Shown here: positions 1 to 5,749 of the stretch, in pieces
How the letters are laid out: each line of letters begins with the position of its first letter
Position numbering within the stretch: the first letter of the stretch is position 1
DNA from: Baffinella frigidus
Taxonomy: Eukaryota > Cryptophyceae > Cryptomonadales > Baffinellaceae
Length of the DNA: 12,418 bases
Direction: 5' to 3'
Assembly (NCBI GenBank): GCA_026770585.1
Contig: MU646553.1
Coordinates: forward strand, 491,740 to 504,157
Program-made: the position numbers and the translations under genes
Notes under the pieces: generated by a model
Databases searched by the model: none
The model's input: the letters and a program-made list of their open reading frames with translations, nothing else
What the model was told of the DNA's origin: nothing

Positions 1-180
1 CACTAAACCCTAAACCCTAAACCCTAAACCCTAAACCCTAAACCCTAAACCCTAAACCCTAAACCCTAAACCCTAAACCCTAAACCCTAAACCCTAAACC
101 CTCAATCCTCAACCCTCAACCCTCAACTCTAAACTCTAAACCCTCAACCGTAAACCCTAAAACCTGAAAGCTAAACCGTA
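1..180. repeat. Telomeric repeat array (CCCTAAA)n
   Basis: Near-perfect tandem CCCTAAA units run from about base 4 to 102. They then decay into variants (CCCTCAA, CTCTAAA, CCGTAAA) up to about 180. The C-rich strand reading 5' to 3' inward from the left edge is the correct orientation for a left chromosome end, where the complementary TTTAGGG strand would carry the 3' overhang. TTTAGGG is the known telomere repeat of land plants, many green algae and several other algal and alveolate lineages. The gradual decay inward is usual at the telomere/subtelomere junction. Confidence 0.96.
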
Positions 181-587
181 AGCAGGCGACGGCCTTGACA
201 CCCGTGCGGCCGGTGCTGGACGCCATCGCTGGCGGCGCCCTCCTGGGACAGGCAATCCATCCCCCCCACATTTCTCCCATCAGTGTCAGTTTAGTTAGCC
301 ATCGTCGTTGGAGACATTCCGTGACAGGGCAAAAGCTATCCTTCCCAAACGACTCTCGGCTGGATGGCCGGCTTGAATCCCGCCCCTTCATGATCTCTCC
401 AGTGCTGGTTATGAGACGAACTGAGACATTTTTTTGCTCGCGACTTCACAGAGACGCTCATAACTGTTTGCAACATCCGGTGGTGCAACGATTTTTTGCT
501 AACCGTTCTGAGACACGAAACGCATTTGCCCGACACTTCTGATGGAAGCCGTCTGCAGGCGGCGTTCACCGCGTTGTCCCTGGGTGG
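181..587. other. Subtelomeric spacer with a degenerate repeat unit
   Basis: I see no gene here. The stretch at about 355-410 (a GGCTGGATGG start, a CCCGCCCC core, then a CTGGTTATGAG end) resembles the blocks at 590-645 and 812-890. It is probably a third, diverged copy of that subtelomeric unit. Open frames here have no recognisable motif and no splice context I would trust. Confidence 0.4.
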
Positions 588-627
588 GATGGCTGGATGC
601 AACCCCGCCCCGCCCGGAGCGATGCAG

Positions 628-684
628 GGCTGGTTCTCGCTGGCCATGTGCGTGCAAGCCGCCATGACATGGGCTCTCGGGAAG
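628..684 (+). CDS. Candidate internal exon, hydrophobic (unidentified protein)
   Basis: A 57-base block follows a possible acceptor (GATGCAG|GGC) and ends at a donor (GGGAAG|GTATCC). It reads in phase 0 as 19 residues, GWFSLAMCVQAAMTWALGK, which would suit a transmembrane helix. The donor coincides with the start of an E1 repeat element. A diverged copy lies at 848-936, beyond that element. I do not recognise the protein. It could be a surviving exon of a subtelomeric membrane-protein gene, a pseudogene remnant, or chance; the repeated layout and splice context are the only support. Confidence 0.4.
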
Positions 685-815
685 GTATCCTAGCTCTCTT
701 TCGTCAGTCTATTTGGGCTCACCGATTTGGTAACACGGGGCTCTGTTTCGTGCCAAAGTTGACGGATTTGTACTGCAGACCCGGGATGTCAACTTGAGAA
801 TAGTCGGTCAATCGG
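682..815 (+). mobile_element. E1 element, copy 1 (introner-like)
   Basis: The block starts AAG|GTATCCTAGCTCT and carries the E1 core: a GGGCTCACCGATTTGG segment, GTTGACGGATTTGTAC, and a GATGTCAACTTGAGAATAG end. The same landmarks occur in the copies at 2139, 2293 and 4223, and in the reverse complement of the copies at 934, 10516 and 11366. The distal inverted repeat is not evident, so this copy looks truncated or diverged at its right end. No transposase is encoded, so it would be non-autonomous. Confidence 0.6.
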
Positions 816-847
816 AACCAGACCGGCTGGAAGCCCTCCCCGCCTGG

Positions 848-936
848 CGCAAGGCAGGGCCTGTTTTCTCTCGGAATGAGGTTCTCGATGGCCATGAGCG
901 TCCATACCGCCCCCGCTGGTGTGGGCGCTCGGGAAG
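848..936 (+). pseudogene. Decayed copy of the 628-684 exon
   Basis: The core GGTTCTCGATGGCCATGAGC and the end GGGCGCTCGGGAAG|GTCCTAG match the block at 628-684. Upstream sequence matches as well (GGCTGG, C-rich stretch, AGGCAGGGC). An insertion of about 20 bases and other changes remove a consistent match to the first copy's reading frame. The copy again ends exactly at an E1 element. It reads best as a degraded duplicate exon; a simple non-coding subtelomeric duplication is the alternative. Confidence 0.45.
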
Positions 937-1099
937 GTCCTAGCTCTGCCTCACTCGGGTTGACTGTCACACTATTCTCACCTTGACCTGCTGGGTGTGC
1001 GGTACACATCCGTCAACTTTGGAGCGAACTTTGGAGTGGGAAAGAGCCCGGGTTCACCAAACTGGTGAGCCTAAATGGACTGAGGCAGTGCTAGACCTT
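934..1099 (-). mobile_element. E1 element, copy 2 (full length, clear inverted ends)
   Basis: This is the best-preserved E1 copy. The left end AAGGTCCTAGCTCTGCCTCA (934-953) is mirrored by the right end, whose reverse complement is AAGGTCTAGCACTGCCTCAG (1080-1099): about 20 bases with two differences. Between them lies the E1 core in reverse orientation. The left inverted repeat contains AG|GT (GT at 937-938) and the right contains CTAG (AG at 1093-1094). The element therefore carries potential splice sites at both ends, enclosing 158 bases. It has no coding capacity. Confidence 0.75.
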
Positions 1100-1375
1100 G
1101 GAGCGGGAGGCAGTGGGCTGCGAGTCGCACGCTCGACGAGTCACCAGCATCAGGCCTGCCTAGACTGTTGGTACTCCCAACACATTGACCCTTGGTAGGG
1201 GTGCATACATGGTGGCAGGCTGTGTTGGTAGTAATAAAGGTCTCTTTCTCTCTCTCGCTCTCTCTCTTGCTCTCTCGGTCTCTCTCTCTCTCTCGATTCC
1301 GCACTTCAACATCAAGGATTTCGTGATATTATGGGTGTCCAGCAAATTGCATCTCTCTCCCCTCTCTCTCCGCAG
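1100..1375. repeat. R repeat copy followed by (TC)n microsatellite
   Basis: At about 1196-1245 there is a copy of repeat R (GGGGTGCATACATGGTGGC, then TAATAAAGGTCTC). It runs directly into a CT/TC microsatellite at about 1240-1296. The same R-to-TC arrangement recurs at 4517-4700 (reverse orientation) and, with only a short TC run, at 2944-2995. The rest, up to the acceptor at 1371-1375, is pyrimidine-rich and shows nothing else. Confidence 0.55.
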
Positions 1376-1447
1376 GGGTGGTGGGCGACAGCTTGCGCGC
1401 TGGGCCTGACAAACCTTCTCCTCCCCATGGAGCAGCTGTACCTCCAG
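1376..1447 (+). CDS. Candidate internal exon, hydrophobic (unidentified protein)
   Basis: A strong acceptor context (CTCTCTCTCCGCAG) precedes a 72-base phase-0 block of 24 residues that starts GWWATACALG and ends LPMEQLYLQ, followed by CAG|GTCGCC as donor. The composition suits a membrane helix followed by a short polar loop. The last 12 codons are repeated at 1524-1559. The family is not recognised. Confidence rests on splice signals, phase and the duplicate. Confidence 0.45.
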
Positions 1448-1511
1448 GTCGCCGCCTCCCCTCCCCGCGCTGGGTTTGATCTCCGGTGGTGTGTCCAACT
1501 CCCCGCAAACA

Positions 1512-1559
1512 ATGCGCCTCATGAATCTTCTCCTCCCCTGGGAAGAGTTGTACCTCCAG
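1512..1559 (+). pseudogene. Partial duplicate of the 1376-1447 exon end
   Basis: The phase-matched reading MRLMNLLLPWEELYLQ parallels LGLTNLLLPMEQLYLQ in the upstream copy. Among the last 12 codons, AAC/AAT, GAG/GAA and CTG/TTG are synonymous pairs, and there are two replacements (ATG/TGG, CAG/GAG). The GT donor after CAG is replaced by a C-run (CAG|CCCCCC), and no convincing acceptor lies just upstream. It is probably not a functional exon. Confidence 0.4.
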
Positions 1560-2105
1560 CCCCCCCCCCCTCCTCCGCCCCTCCTCCCATTGAGGTCGTA
1601 GTCTTGCAAAGGCCTTCACGGTAGGGCGTACATGGCTTCCATGTTGGTTTCGATCGGTAATACACGCACTTTCCTCCTCCCCTCAGCCCCTCCACATTGC
1701 CCCGCGAATCTCGGAATGCCCCCGCCGAGCCTTCCGCCTCGGAGCACCACTCACCCACTCCTCTCGCTCATGTGCCTATGGTGTCCGCGGGCTCTAGGCA
1801 CTTGGGCTACTCCTACGTGGGCCTACGACGTCTGGTGCCCTGCAGCGGCGGGGGTGCATACATGGCGGCCGTGCTGCTGGAAATATATGTTGCTGGTGAT
1901 GGGGCTGCCTGTTGTACTGGCAATGCAATTGTTCTGGTACTGGTACTAGCACGGGTACTGGTATGCGTACGTGTAATGGTACGTATACGCGTACTTGTAG
2001 TAAGACGTGTGACGCCCTCTCCTTGGCATGCGAACGGCGGCTGGCGCGTCAACCCTGAGCTTTGGAGGTGGCTAACCTACACGTATGTCGCCCCCTCCTC
2101 CACAG
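1560..2105. repeat. C-rich spacer with R repeat copies and GGTAC-rich tract
   Basis: The stretch has a C-run at about 1559-1570, an R-related copy at 1622-1680 (GCGTACATGGCTTCC, then GGTTTCGATCGGTAATAC), and another R copy at 1850-1890 (GGGGGTGCATACATGGCGGCC). At about 1905-2015 there is a simple-sequence tract built from GGTACTGGTAC and related GTACG steps. I see no credible gene here. Confidence 0.5.
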
Positions 2106-2141
2106 GCGGACGTGTGCTACTTCGCAGAAGCTCCGTGCAAG
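2106..2141 (+). CDS. Candidate 36-base micro-exon
   Basis: A pyrimidine-rich acceptor (CCCCCTCCTCCACAG) precedes a phase-0 block reading ADVCYFAEAPCK, ending at the donor AAG|GTCCTAG. The donor is the first GT of an E1 element, as at 684 and 936. The two cysteines could suit an extracellular loop, but 12 residues do not allow a family assignment. It could be chance. Confidence 0.3.
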
Positions 2142-2245
2142 GTCCTAGCTCTTTTTTGTCCAAAAGCTGACGGGATTGGTCCTGGCTCTTTTTTGCCCAA
2201 AAGTTGACGGGATTGGTACCACACACACAGCATGTCAGCTTAAGC
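2139..2245 (+). mobile_element. E1 element, copy 3, with internal tandem duplication
   Basis: The element starts AAGGTCCTAGCTC and ends around GTACCACACACACAGCATGTCAGCTTAAG, matching the E1 core end. A unit of about 37 bases (GGTCCTAGCTC to GACGGGATT) is repeated twice in tandem at 2141-2177 and 2178-2214 with few differences, so the GTCCTAG/GTCCTGG end is present twice. The central GGGCTCACC part of other copies is missing. Confidence 0.55.
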
Positions 2246-2292
2246 ATAGCCTGCCAACCCGCGCAAGGTCCTGCACCCCGCGATCGAGAGTC

Positions 2293-2440
2293 ATCCTCCT
2301 AGTTCTGTCTCAGTCCATTCGGTCGTACCAATTTGGTGAGCCCGGGCTCTTTTGCGCTCCGAAGTTAAAGGATTTGTATCGCACACCTTGAATCGTCAAC
2401 TTGACTAGTCAGACAACCCGGCTGAGGCAGAGTACGTCCT
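2293..2440 (+). mobile_element. E1 element, copy 4
   Basis: The left end TCCTAGTTCTGTCTCAG (from about 2296) is mirrored by CTGAGGCAGAGTACGTCCT at the right. The core carries CCAATTTGGTGAGCCCGGG, a GGATTTGTATCGCAC segment and GTCAACTTGACTAGTC. This copy shows both inverted ends and the internal CCAATTTGGTGAGC segment that copy 3 lacks. About 25 bases upstream, GCGCAAGGTCCTGCACC resembles another E1 terminus. Confidence 0.6.
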
Positions 2441-2940
2441 TGCTGTTGCGCGCTATCTGGCACACCCGTGGTGCCATGCGCTGCCGTATACGTATATTAC
2501 GTACGTATATTACGGAAGCTTCATCGCCGGCGTAGAGGCGTGCGTGCTCCGCAGGGAGTGGGCAGAGGGTTGAGGGGTTACATCGAGCCGGGCGGGTTCC
2601 AGGCCTGCTCTCTCGCTCTCTCTCTCGCGCGCGCTCGCTCTTTACAGGCCTGGAGACAGGCGCGGTAGACCGTGCGAAGGAGAGAGGAGGTGGAATTCTT
2701 TTGGGTGCGAGAGTCTAGCAATGCCTGAGTTTTATTCTGGCGCATCCTTGGACTATTCAAGAGCAGAACTCCGGTATAAAATGGTGAATAGAAAGCCTTT
2801 AGGACGAGTCAGAAAAACAAACAGACAGAGCTAGAGAGTCGCAGTGGTGATGCAGGTTGCGGTGCTCGTAGCGTCTCCCGAAACACGCACCCTGGCTGTG
2901 TGCACATCACCTCTCACTAGGTCCAGCTCAGACACAGCCT
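2441..2940. other. Spacer without a recognisable gene
   Basis: This stretch contains a short AT-rich tandem palindrome at about 2484-2515 (ACGTATATTACGTACG and repeats) and a TC/GC-rich microsatellite at about 2606-2642. The microsatellite lies between two CAG|GCCTG junctions, at about 2600 and 2648. Open frames show simple-sequence composition. I see nothing else to support a gene. Confidence 0.5.
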
Positions 2941-2943
2941 TGG

Positions 2944-2995
2944 TGGGGGGTGCATACACGGCGCCCGTGTTCGTTTTAATAAAGGTCTCTCTTTC
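2944..2995 (+). repeat. R repeat copy
   Basis: The sequence GGGGGGTGCATACACGGCG, followed by GTTTTAATAAAGGTCTCTC, matches the R copies at 1196 and (reversed) 4650. It ends in a short TC-rich run, the usual R tail. Confidence 0.6.
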
Positions 2996-3087
2996 ATTCT
3001 GCGGAGGTTCTGCAGGTTCTGAGGCAGGTTGATGAAATTTGTAATTGTATCTTATTTCACAAAGGCGATTTAAAGTTGTGGAGGCAG

Positions 3088-3176
3088 GTTCTGCAAGCTG
3101 GCCCTGACGGCAAACTGGTGCTGCGCGAAAGTGGCGTGGGGCGCTGGCTGCTCGCGCTCGCGATCTCCCTCTTCAC
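3088..3176 (+). CDS. Candidate exon with coding-type duplicate, copy A
   Basis: After GAGGCAG, a phase-0 frame reads VLQAGPDGKLVLRES, then GVGRWLLALAISLF. This is a short polar segment followed by a probable membrane helix. Copy B at 3295 keeps the frame: in the first 13 codons, six differ only at a synonymous third base and one is a replacement (Gln/Glu). That pattern is hard to get without past selection on protein. The frame then runs into a foldback element (E3) and stops at 3212-3214. The protein is not identified. Confidence 0.5.
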
Positions 3177-3177
3177 T

Positions 3178-3276
3178 TTATTTGGACGCGACTCAGTACA
3201 AAATTTACAATAGAGGGCTTTAGCAAGCTTGTAAAGTTCTGATTGCAAACCTTTGTACCAAGTCGCGTCCAAATAA
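3178..3276. mobile_element. E3 foldback (MITE-like) element
   Basis: The end TTATTTGGACGCGACT (3178-3193) is mirrored exactly by AGTCGCGTCCAAATAA (3261-3276). Pairing continues imperfectly inward (AGTACAAA with TTTGTACC). The element is 99 bases long with no coding capacity. It sits between the two copies of the VL(Q/E)AGPDGK exon. Single ends occur at 5003-5020 and, weakly, 9653-9666. Confidence 0.8.
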
Positions 3277-3294
3277 GTCCTACTCTGGAAGCAG

Positions 3295-3453
3295 GTTCTG
3301 GAGGCGGGTCCGGACGGGAAACTGGTGCTTCGTTCGAGTGGCGCGGGGCGCTGGCTGATCGGCCCCGCGATCTCCCTCTCCAAGTCTTGGCTCGTCGCCG
3401 CGACCAATGTGACGCCCCCGCACCACTTGAATCTCTTTTCGGCAGATCACTGA
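3295..3453 (+). pseudogene. Candidate exon with coding-type duplicate, copy B
   Basis: After GAAGCAG, the frame reads VLEAGPDGKLVLRSS, then GAGRWLIGPAISLS, closely matching copy A. It continues open to a TGA at 3451-3453 (52 codons from 3295). The match to copy A ends near the E3 insertion point. A usable splice donor at its end is not obvious. It could be a functional alternative exon, the true exon with copy A as the relic, or a relic itself. Both copies preserve the Gly-Pro-Asp-Gly-Lys turn and the Arg-Trp-Leu start of the helix. Confidence 0.45.
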
Positions 3454-3720
3454 AACAGTCCCACTTTTTATGCTACCCACAAAACAAAATGGGACTGATC
3501 TGTGAAGGCCACTGTGTGGACAGGTGATGATTCCCCTGGCGGTTGGAGAAGCCCTGAAGTCGTCGTCAAGACACCTGCACCCTCTCGCGCCCGTCGCGTG
3601 CCGCCCCTCCCCCCGCCCCTCTTCACCCCACTCCTCCATGCCCCAACTTATACAGGTACACTAGACATGCACCCTTTCGCACTTGTCCTGTGCCTCTTCT
3701 CCCCGCCCCAGAGGACCCTA
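3454..3720. other. C-rich spacer
   Basis: I find no gene I can support here. A short inverted repeat (CAGTCCCA near 3457, TGGGACTG near 3490) forms a weak hairpin. From about 3600 the strand is strongly C/T-rich, ending in AG-containing acceptor-like sites at about 3655 and 3712. Confidence 0.35.
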
Positions 3721-3773
3721 CAGGGGTACCTCGCTCATAAGGAGCCCCCCCCCCCCCGAGCGAGGTACCCCTG
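3721..3773. mobile_element. E4 foldback element, short form
   Basis: CAGGGGTACCTCGCTC (3721-3736) is mirrored perfectly by GAGCGAGGTACCCCTG (3758-3773), with a loop that is mostly a C-run. The same end, with the following CATAA, occurs in the longer element at 5040-5162, so this is a deletion form of one family. Confidence 0.75.
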
Positions 3774-3814
3774 CAGCATGTCGCCGTGCCGCCAAGGGTC
3801 AGGGCCTGCTGTCT

Positions 3815-3911
3815 TACTCCTCAAGTGGCGGACGGGGGATTCATCGCCCGCGACGGAGTGAGTGGGTCGCGGGCGAATATTCGCCCGTGGAAGCTGGCCA
3901 CTTGAGGGATA
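3815..3911. mobile_element. E2 foldback element, copy 1
   Basis: The end TACTCCTCAAGTGGC (3815-3829) is mirrored by GCCACTTGAGGGATA (3897-3911) with one or two mismatches. A second, inner hairpin is formed by CATCGCCCGCGAC and GTCGCGGGCGAATA. The TCGCCCGTGGAAGC segment is shared with the E2 copy at 9183-9286. Confidence 0.7.
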
Positions 3912-3946
3912 CACTGATCAGCTCTGAACTCTTTTCCCCCCCCCAG

Positions 3947-4040
3947 CTGGACGGCTTTCGCGCTCTGGACATACCAGCTGTCAGCACGCGTGATGTGCAA
4001 GGGCCCTCAAAACGACGTCCCCTTCACCGTCGCCATCACT
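3947..4040 (+). CDS. Candidate internal exon (unidentified protein)
   Basis: A strong acceptor (TTTTCCCCCCCCCCAG) precedes a 94-base block. With its first base completing an upstream codon, it reads 31 residues beginning WTAFALWTYQLSARVMCKGP and ending DVPFTVAIT, before the possible donor ACT|GTACCT. The start suits a membrane helix. The frame is not one of the longest open frames and there is no duplicate to test it, so support is acceptor strength and protein-like composition only. Confidence 0.35.
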
Positions 4041-4159
4041 GTACCTCCGCCCACCAACCCACTGAACCGTCTCCGCCCCACCGCCCTACGCACCGCCAAC
4101 GCCTTACCCCCTTGCAGCTTCAGCGATCCCCGCGCCGTAAATCAACGTTGTTTCCGCAG

Positions 4160-4222
4160 GCTGTGCTTGCGGGCATCTTCTTGCATGCCCTGGGCGTCTG
4201 GGGCGGGGTTGGCGCAGCACTG
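4160..4222 (+). CDS. Candidate membrane exon, copy A
   Basis: The acceptor GTTTCCGCAG (4150-4159) precedes a phase-0 block beginning AVLAGIFLHALG and continuing VWGGVGAAL, a likely transmembrane helix. The possible donor is CTG|GTTTAC. Copy B at 4351 keeps acceptor and frame, with six synonymous codon differences and mostly conservative replacements (Ala/Val, His/Gln, Leu/Met, Val/Leu). If the donor is missed, the frame stops at 4247-4249 inside an E1 element. It faintly recalls helices of cation transporters, but I would not assign a family. Confidence 0.5.
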
Positions 4223-4340
4223 GTTTACTGGCTCTGTCTCAAAAGCTGATTCAGTCTCACCAGTGTGGCGAGTCTCTTTTCTGCCCCAACGTTGACGGAT
4301 TTGTACCACATACCCAGGATGTCAAGTTAAGAAGCACCCC
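4223..4340 (+). mobile_element. E1 element, copy 5
   Basis: The segments GCTGATTCAGTCTCACCA, GTTGACGGATTTGTACCAC and GGATGTCAAGTTAAGAAG match the E1 core in sense orientation. The copy is closest to the one in kinase intron 3, which shares GCTGATTCAGTCTCACCA exactly. It lies between two copies of the same exon (4160 and 4351). Confidence 0.65.
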
Positions 4341-4350
4341 GTTTCCGCAG

Positions 4351-4517
4351 GTGGTGCTTGCCGGCATCTTCCTGCAGGCGATGGGCTTGTTGGGAGGGGT
4401 TGGCGCGGCGTGCGGTGGGTTGGGAGGGGTTGGCGCGGCGTGCGGGTGGGGGAGGCGTGGGCCAACGGGGTCATCAGCGGCGTGGCGTTGGCAATGACTG
4501 CTGCTGTGTGTTTTTAG
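4351..4517 (+). CDS. Candidate membrane exon, copy B, with possible protein end
   Basis: After GTTTCCGCAG (4341-4350) the frame reads VVLAGIFLQAMG, then LLGGVGAAC, parallel to copy A. A 30-base tandem duplication (4389-4447) follows. The continuing frame becomes Gly/Arg-rich and stops near 4495. In another frame, 4455-4514 reads AWANGVISGVALAMTAAVCF and ends at TAG (4515-4517), which looks like a C-terminal membrane helix. Joining the two needs either a very short intron across the duplicated unit or a past frameshift. It is therefore a possible gene end or a pseudogene. Confidence 0.4.
4389..4447 (+). repeat. 30-bp tandem duplication
   Basis: The unit GTTGGGAGGGGTTGGCGCGG plus GTGCGGTGG... 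is present twice in a row with a 30-base period. It lies inside the candidate exon and keeps the frame. Confidence 0.8.
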
Positions 4518-4700
4518 AGAGAGCGCGACCGAGAGAGAGGGAGAGAGAGAACGAGAGAGAGAGAGAGAGAGAGTGTGTGTGTGTGTGTATGTGAGAGAGA
4601 GAGAGAGAGAGAGAGAGTGGGAGAGAGAGTGAGAGAGAGAGAGAGAGAGTCGTTTATGAGTACCAACACGGCCGCCGTGTATGCATCCCCCACCGAGGGG
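4517..4700 (-). repeat. (GA)n/(GT)n microsatellite with reversed R repeat copy
   Basis: GA repeats with a short GT tract span about 4517-4650. They are followed by an R copy in reverse orientation (its reverse complement includes GGATGCATACACGGCGGCC, then GTTGGTACTCATAAACGACTC). Read on the - strand this is R followed by a long TC tail, the same order as at 1196-1296 on the + strand. Confidence 0.7.
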
Positions 4701-4812
4701 GGCCTAGAGAGAGGTGTTGTGGAATGCAGGTCGGTGAAAAAAACAGCAATCTCGTGATGGTGTTCATGTTGAAACACGCTCGCGATCCACGCTGTGGGCC
4801 TCGTGCCCAACA

Positions 4813-4903
4813 TCTGGGGATCAGCCCCATGTAGGCATATCCGGAGTGAATTTACACTGTGTAAAGTCACGCCGGCTGTGCCTACATGGGGCTTATCCCC
4901 AGA
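4813..4903. mobile_element. E5 foldback element, complete
   Basis: The left arm runs TCTGGGGATCAGCCCCATGT, AGGCATA, CCGGAGTGAATTTACAC. It is mirrored by a right arm GTGTAAAGTCACGCCGG, CTGTGCC, TACATGGGGCTTATCCCCAG. Almost the whole 91-base element folds on itself. No coding capacity. Confidence 0.85.
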
Positions 4904-5002
4904 CAACCCCCTCCTCTGCTGGACGCCGCGAGGCTGGTGCAGATGGTTGCGGAAAGTGTTTTTAGAAGGGTTGTAACGGCCTCTATGGTATATCATGCAC
5001 CC

Positions 5003-5020
5003 ACGTCGCGTCCAAATAAG
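5003..5020 (-). mobile_element. Solo E3 end
   Basis: CGTCGCGTCCAAATAAG matches the right terminal repeat of the E3 element at 3178-3276. No partner end is visible nearby. Confidence 0.6.
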
Positions 5021-5039
5021 TCTTGATCTACACATGCAC

Positions 5040-5162
5040 AGGGGTACCTCGCTCATAAAAAAGCCGCCCCCCCCCCAGATTCCAGGACTACCATAGAGCC
5101 CTAGGCATAGTCCTACTGTATGGCCCTAGGAGGAGGCGGTTTCTTATGAACGAGGTACCCCT
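5040..5162. mobile_element. E4 foldback element, long form
   Basis: AGGGGTACCTCGCTCATAA followed by AAAAGCCGCC (5040-5067) is mirrored by GGCGGTTTCTTATGAACGAGGTACCCCT at the right end with few mismatches. The interior has a short direct repeat of about 18 bases (ACCATAGAGCCCTAGG and ACTGTATGGCCCTAGG). Confidence 0.8.
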
Positions 5163-5427
5163 TAAGCGTGAGCGTTCAGCACGAGCCACGCCACACGGCT
5201 GCGAAGGGATTTCCTGAATAACCAACACGTGGGTGGGCCATAGTCCCCGCGGTAGGCAATCCGTAGGGACGCAGCAGCATATGTGATTGGCTACGGTAGG
5301 CCCTACAGGGCTTACTCGAAGATAAGGTCATACAATAGAAAGTCACACACCGTAAACTGAGATGTGGACTTCGGTGAGGAGAGTGGAGGACTTGGGGAGG
5401 GGAAGCTAAGCTATCTCGTGCAAAAAG
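5163..5427. other. Spacer without a recognisable gene
   Basis: I see no gene. GGTAGGCAATCCGTAG near 5251 is the reverse complement of sequence in the E6 arm near 5570, so part of this may be a rearranged E6 fragment. Confidence 0.35.
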
Positions 5428-5472
5428 TCTGGGGATAAACCCCATGTAGGTATAGCCGGAGTGACTTTACAC
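5428..5472 (+). mobile_element. Half of an E5 element
   Basis: TCTGGGGATAAACCCCATGT, AGGTATAGCCGGAGTGACTTTACAC matches one arm of the E5 element at 4813-4903. The other arm is absent. Confidence 0.75.
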
Positions 5473-5519
5473 AAGTCACGTCCTATAAGTATTATAGCGG
5501 GGGACATCTGTCCCCATGT

Positions 5520-5700
5520 GCGGGAAATCCTGAAAAAGCTAACGCCAGCGAGGTACTTAAAGCCTACGGATTGCCTACGGTAGGAGCCCCCCTCCTACGA
5601 CTTTTCAAGACCTTTTTGTTTTAAACGTCGTAGGAGGAGGGGTGGTTCCTACCGTAGGCTAAGGGGTCCGCTGGCGTTAGATTTTCGCATTATATCCCGC
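5520..5700. mobile_element. E6 foldback element
   Basis: The outer arms are GCGGGA with GAAAAAGCTAACGCCAGCG (5520-5550) and their mirror CGCTGGCGTTAG, ATTTTCGCAT, TCCCGC (5669-5700). The inner arms are GCCTACGGTAGGAGCCCCCC with TCCTACGAC and their mirror GTCGTAGGA, GGTTCCTACCGTAGGC. Most of the 181 bases can fold into one long interrupted stem. No coding capacity. Confidence 0.8.
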
Positions 5701-5749
5701 GAAAGAGGATGCCACATCCTACCGAGTTGGGATGCCAACGCGGGAGTGA

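Noticed and set aside
4-180. CRISPR-like array
   Set aside because: The units are contiguous 7-base telomere repeats without spacers.
336-1009. Similar - strand peptides (APGGEGFQPV, APGGAGLHPA, GAGFKPA)
   Set aside because: They come from a subtelomeric DNA repeat; there is no consistent start, length or splice pattern, and the opposite strand has exon-like junctions.
1160-1609. A - strand open frame of about 150 codons, Arg/Glu/Gly-rich
   Set aside because: It crosses the TC microsatellite and C-runs; the composition is that of simple repeats and the + strand frame has better splice signals and synonymous changes.
3457-3497. Short hairpin CAGTCCCA/TGGGACTG as a mobile element
   Set aside because: Only eight pairs and no second copy in the window.
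4160-4222. Assignment of the hydrophobic exon to a cation-diffusion transporter
   Set aside because: The resemblance is only a Leu-His-Ala-Leu-Gly helix; no metal-site residues or further domain can be seen.
4514-5056. A - strand frame of 180 codons with Ser-Leu repeats
   Set aside because: Most of it is the translated (GA)n microsatellite and a foldback element.
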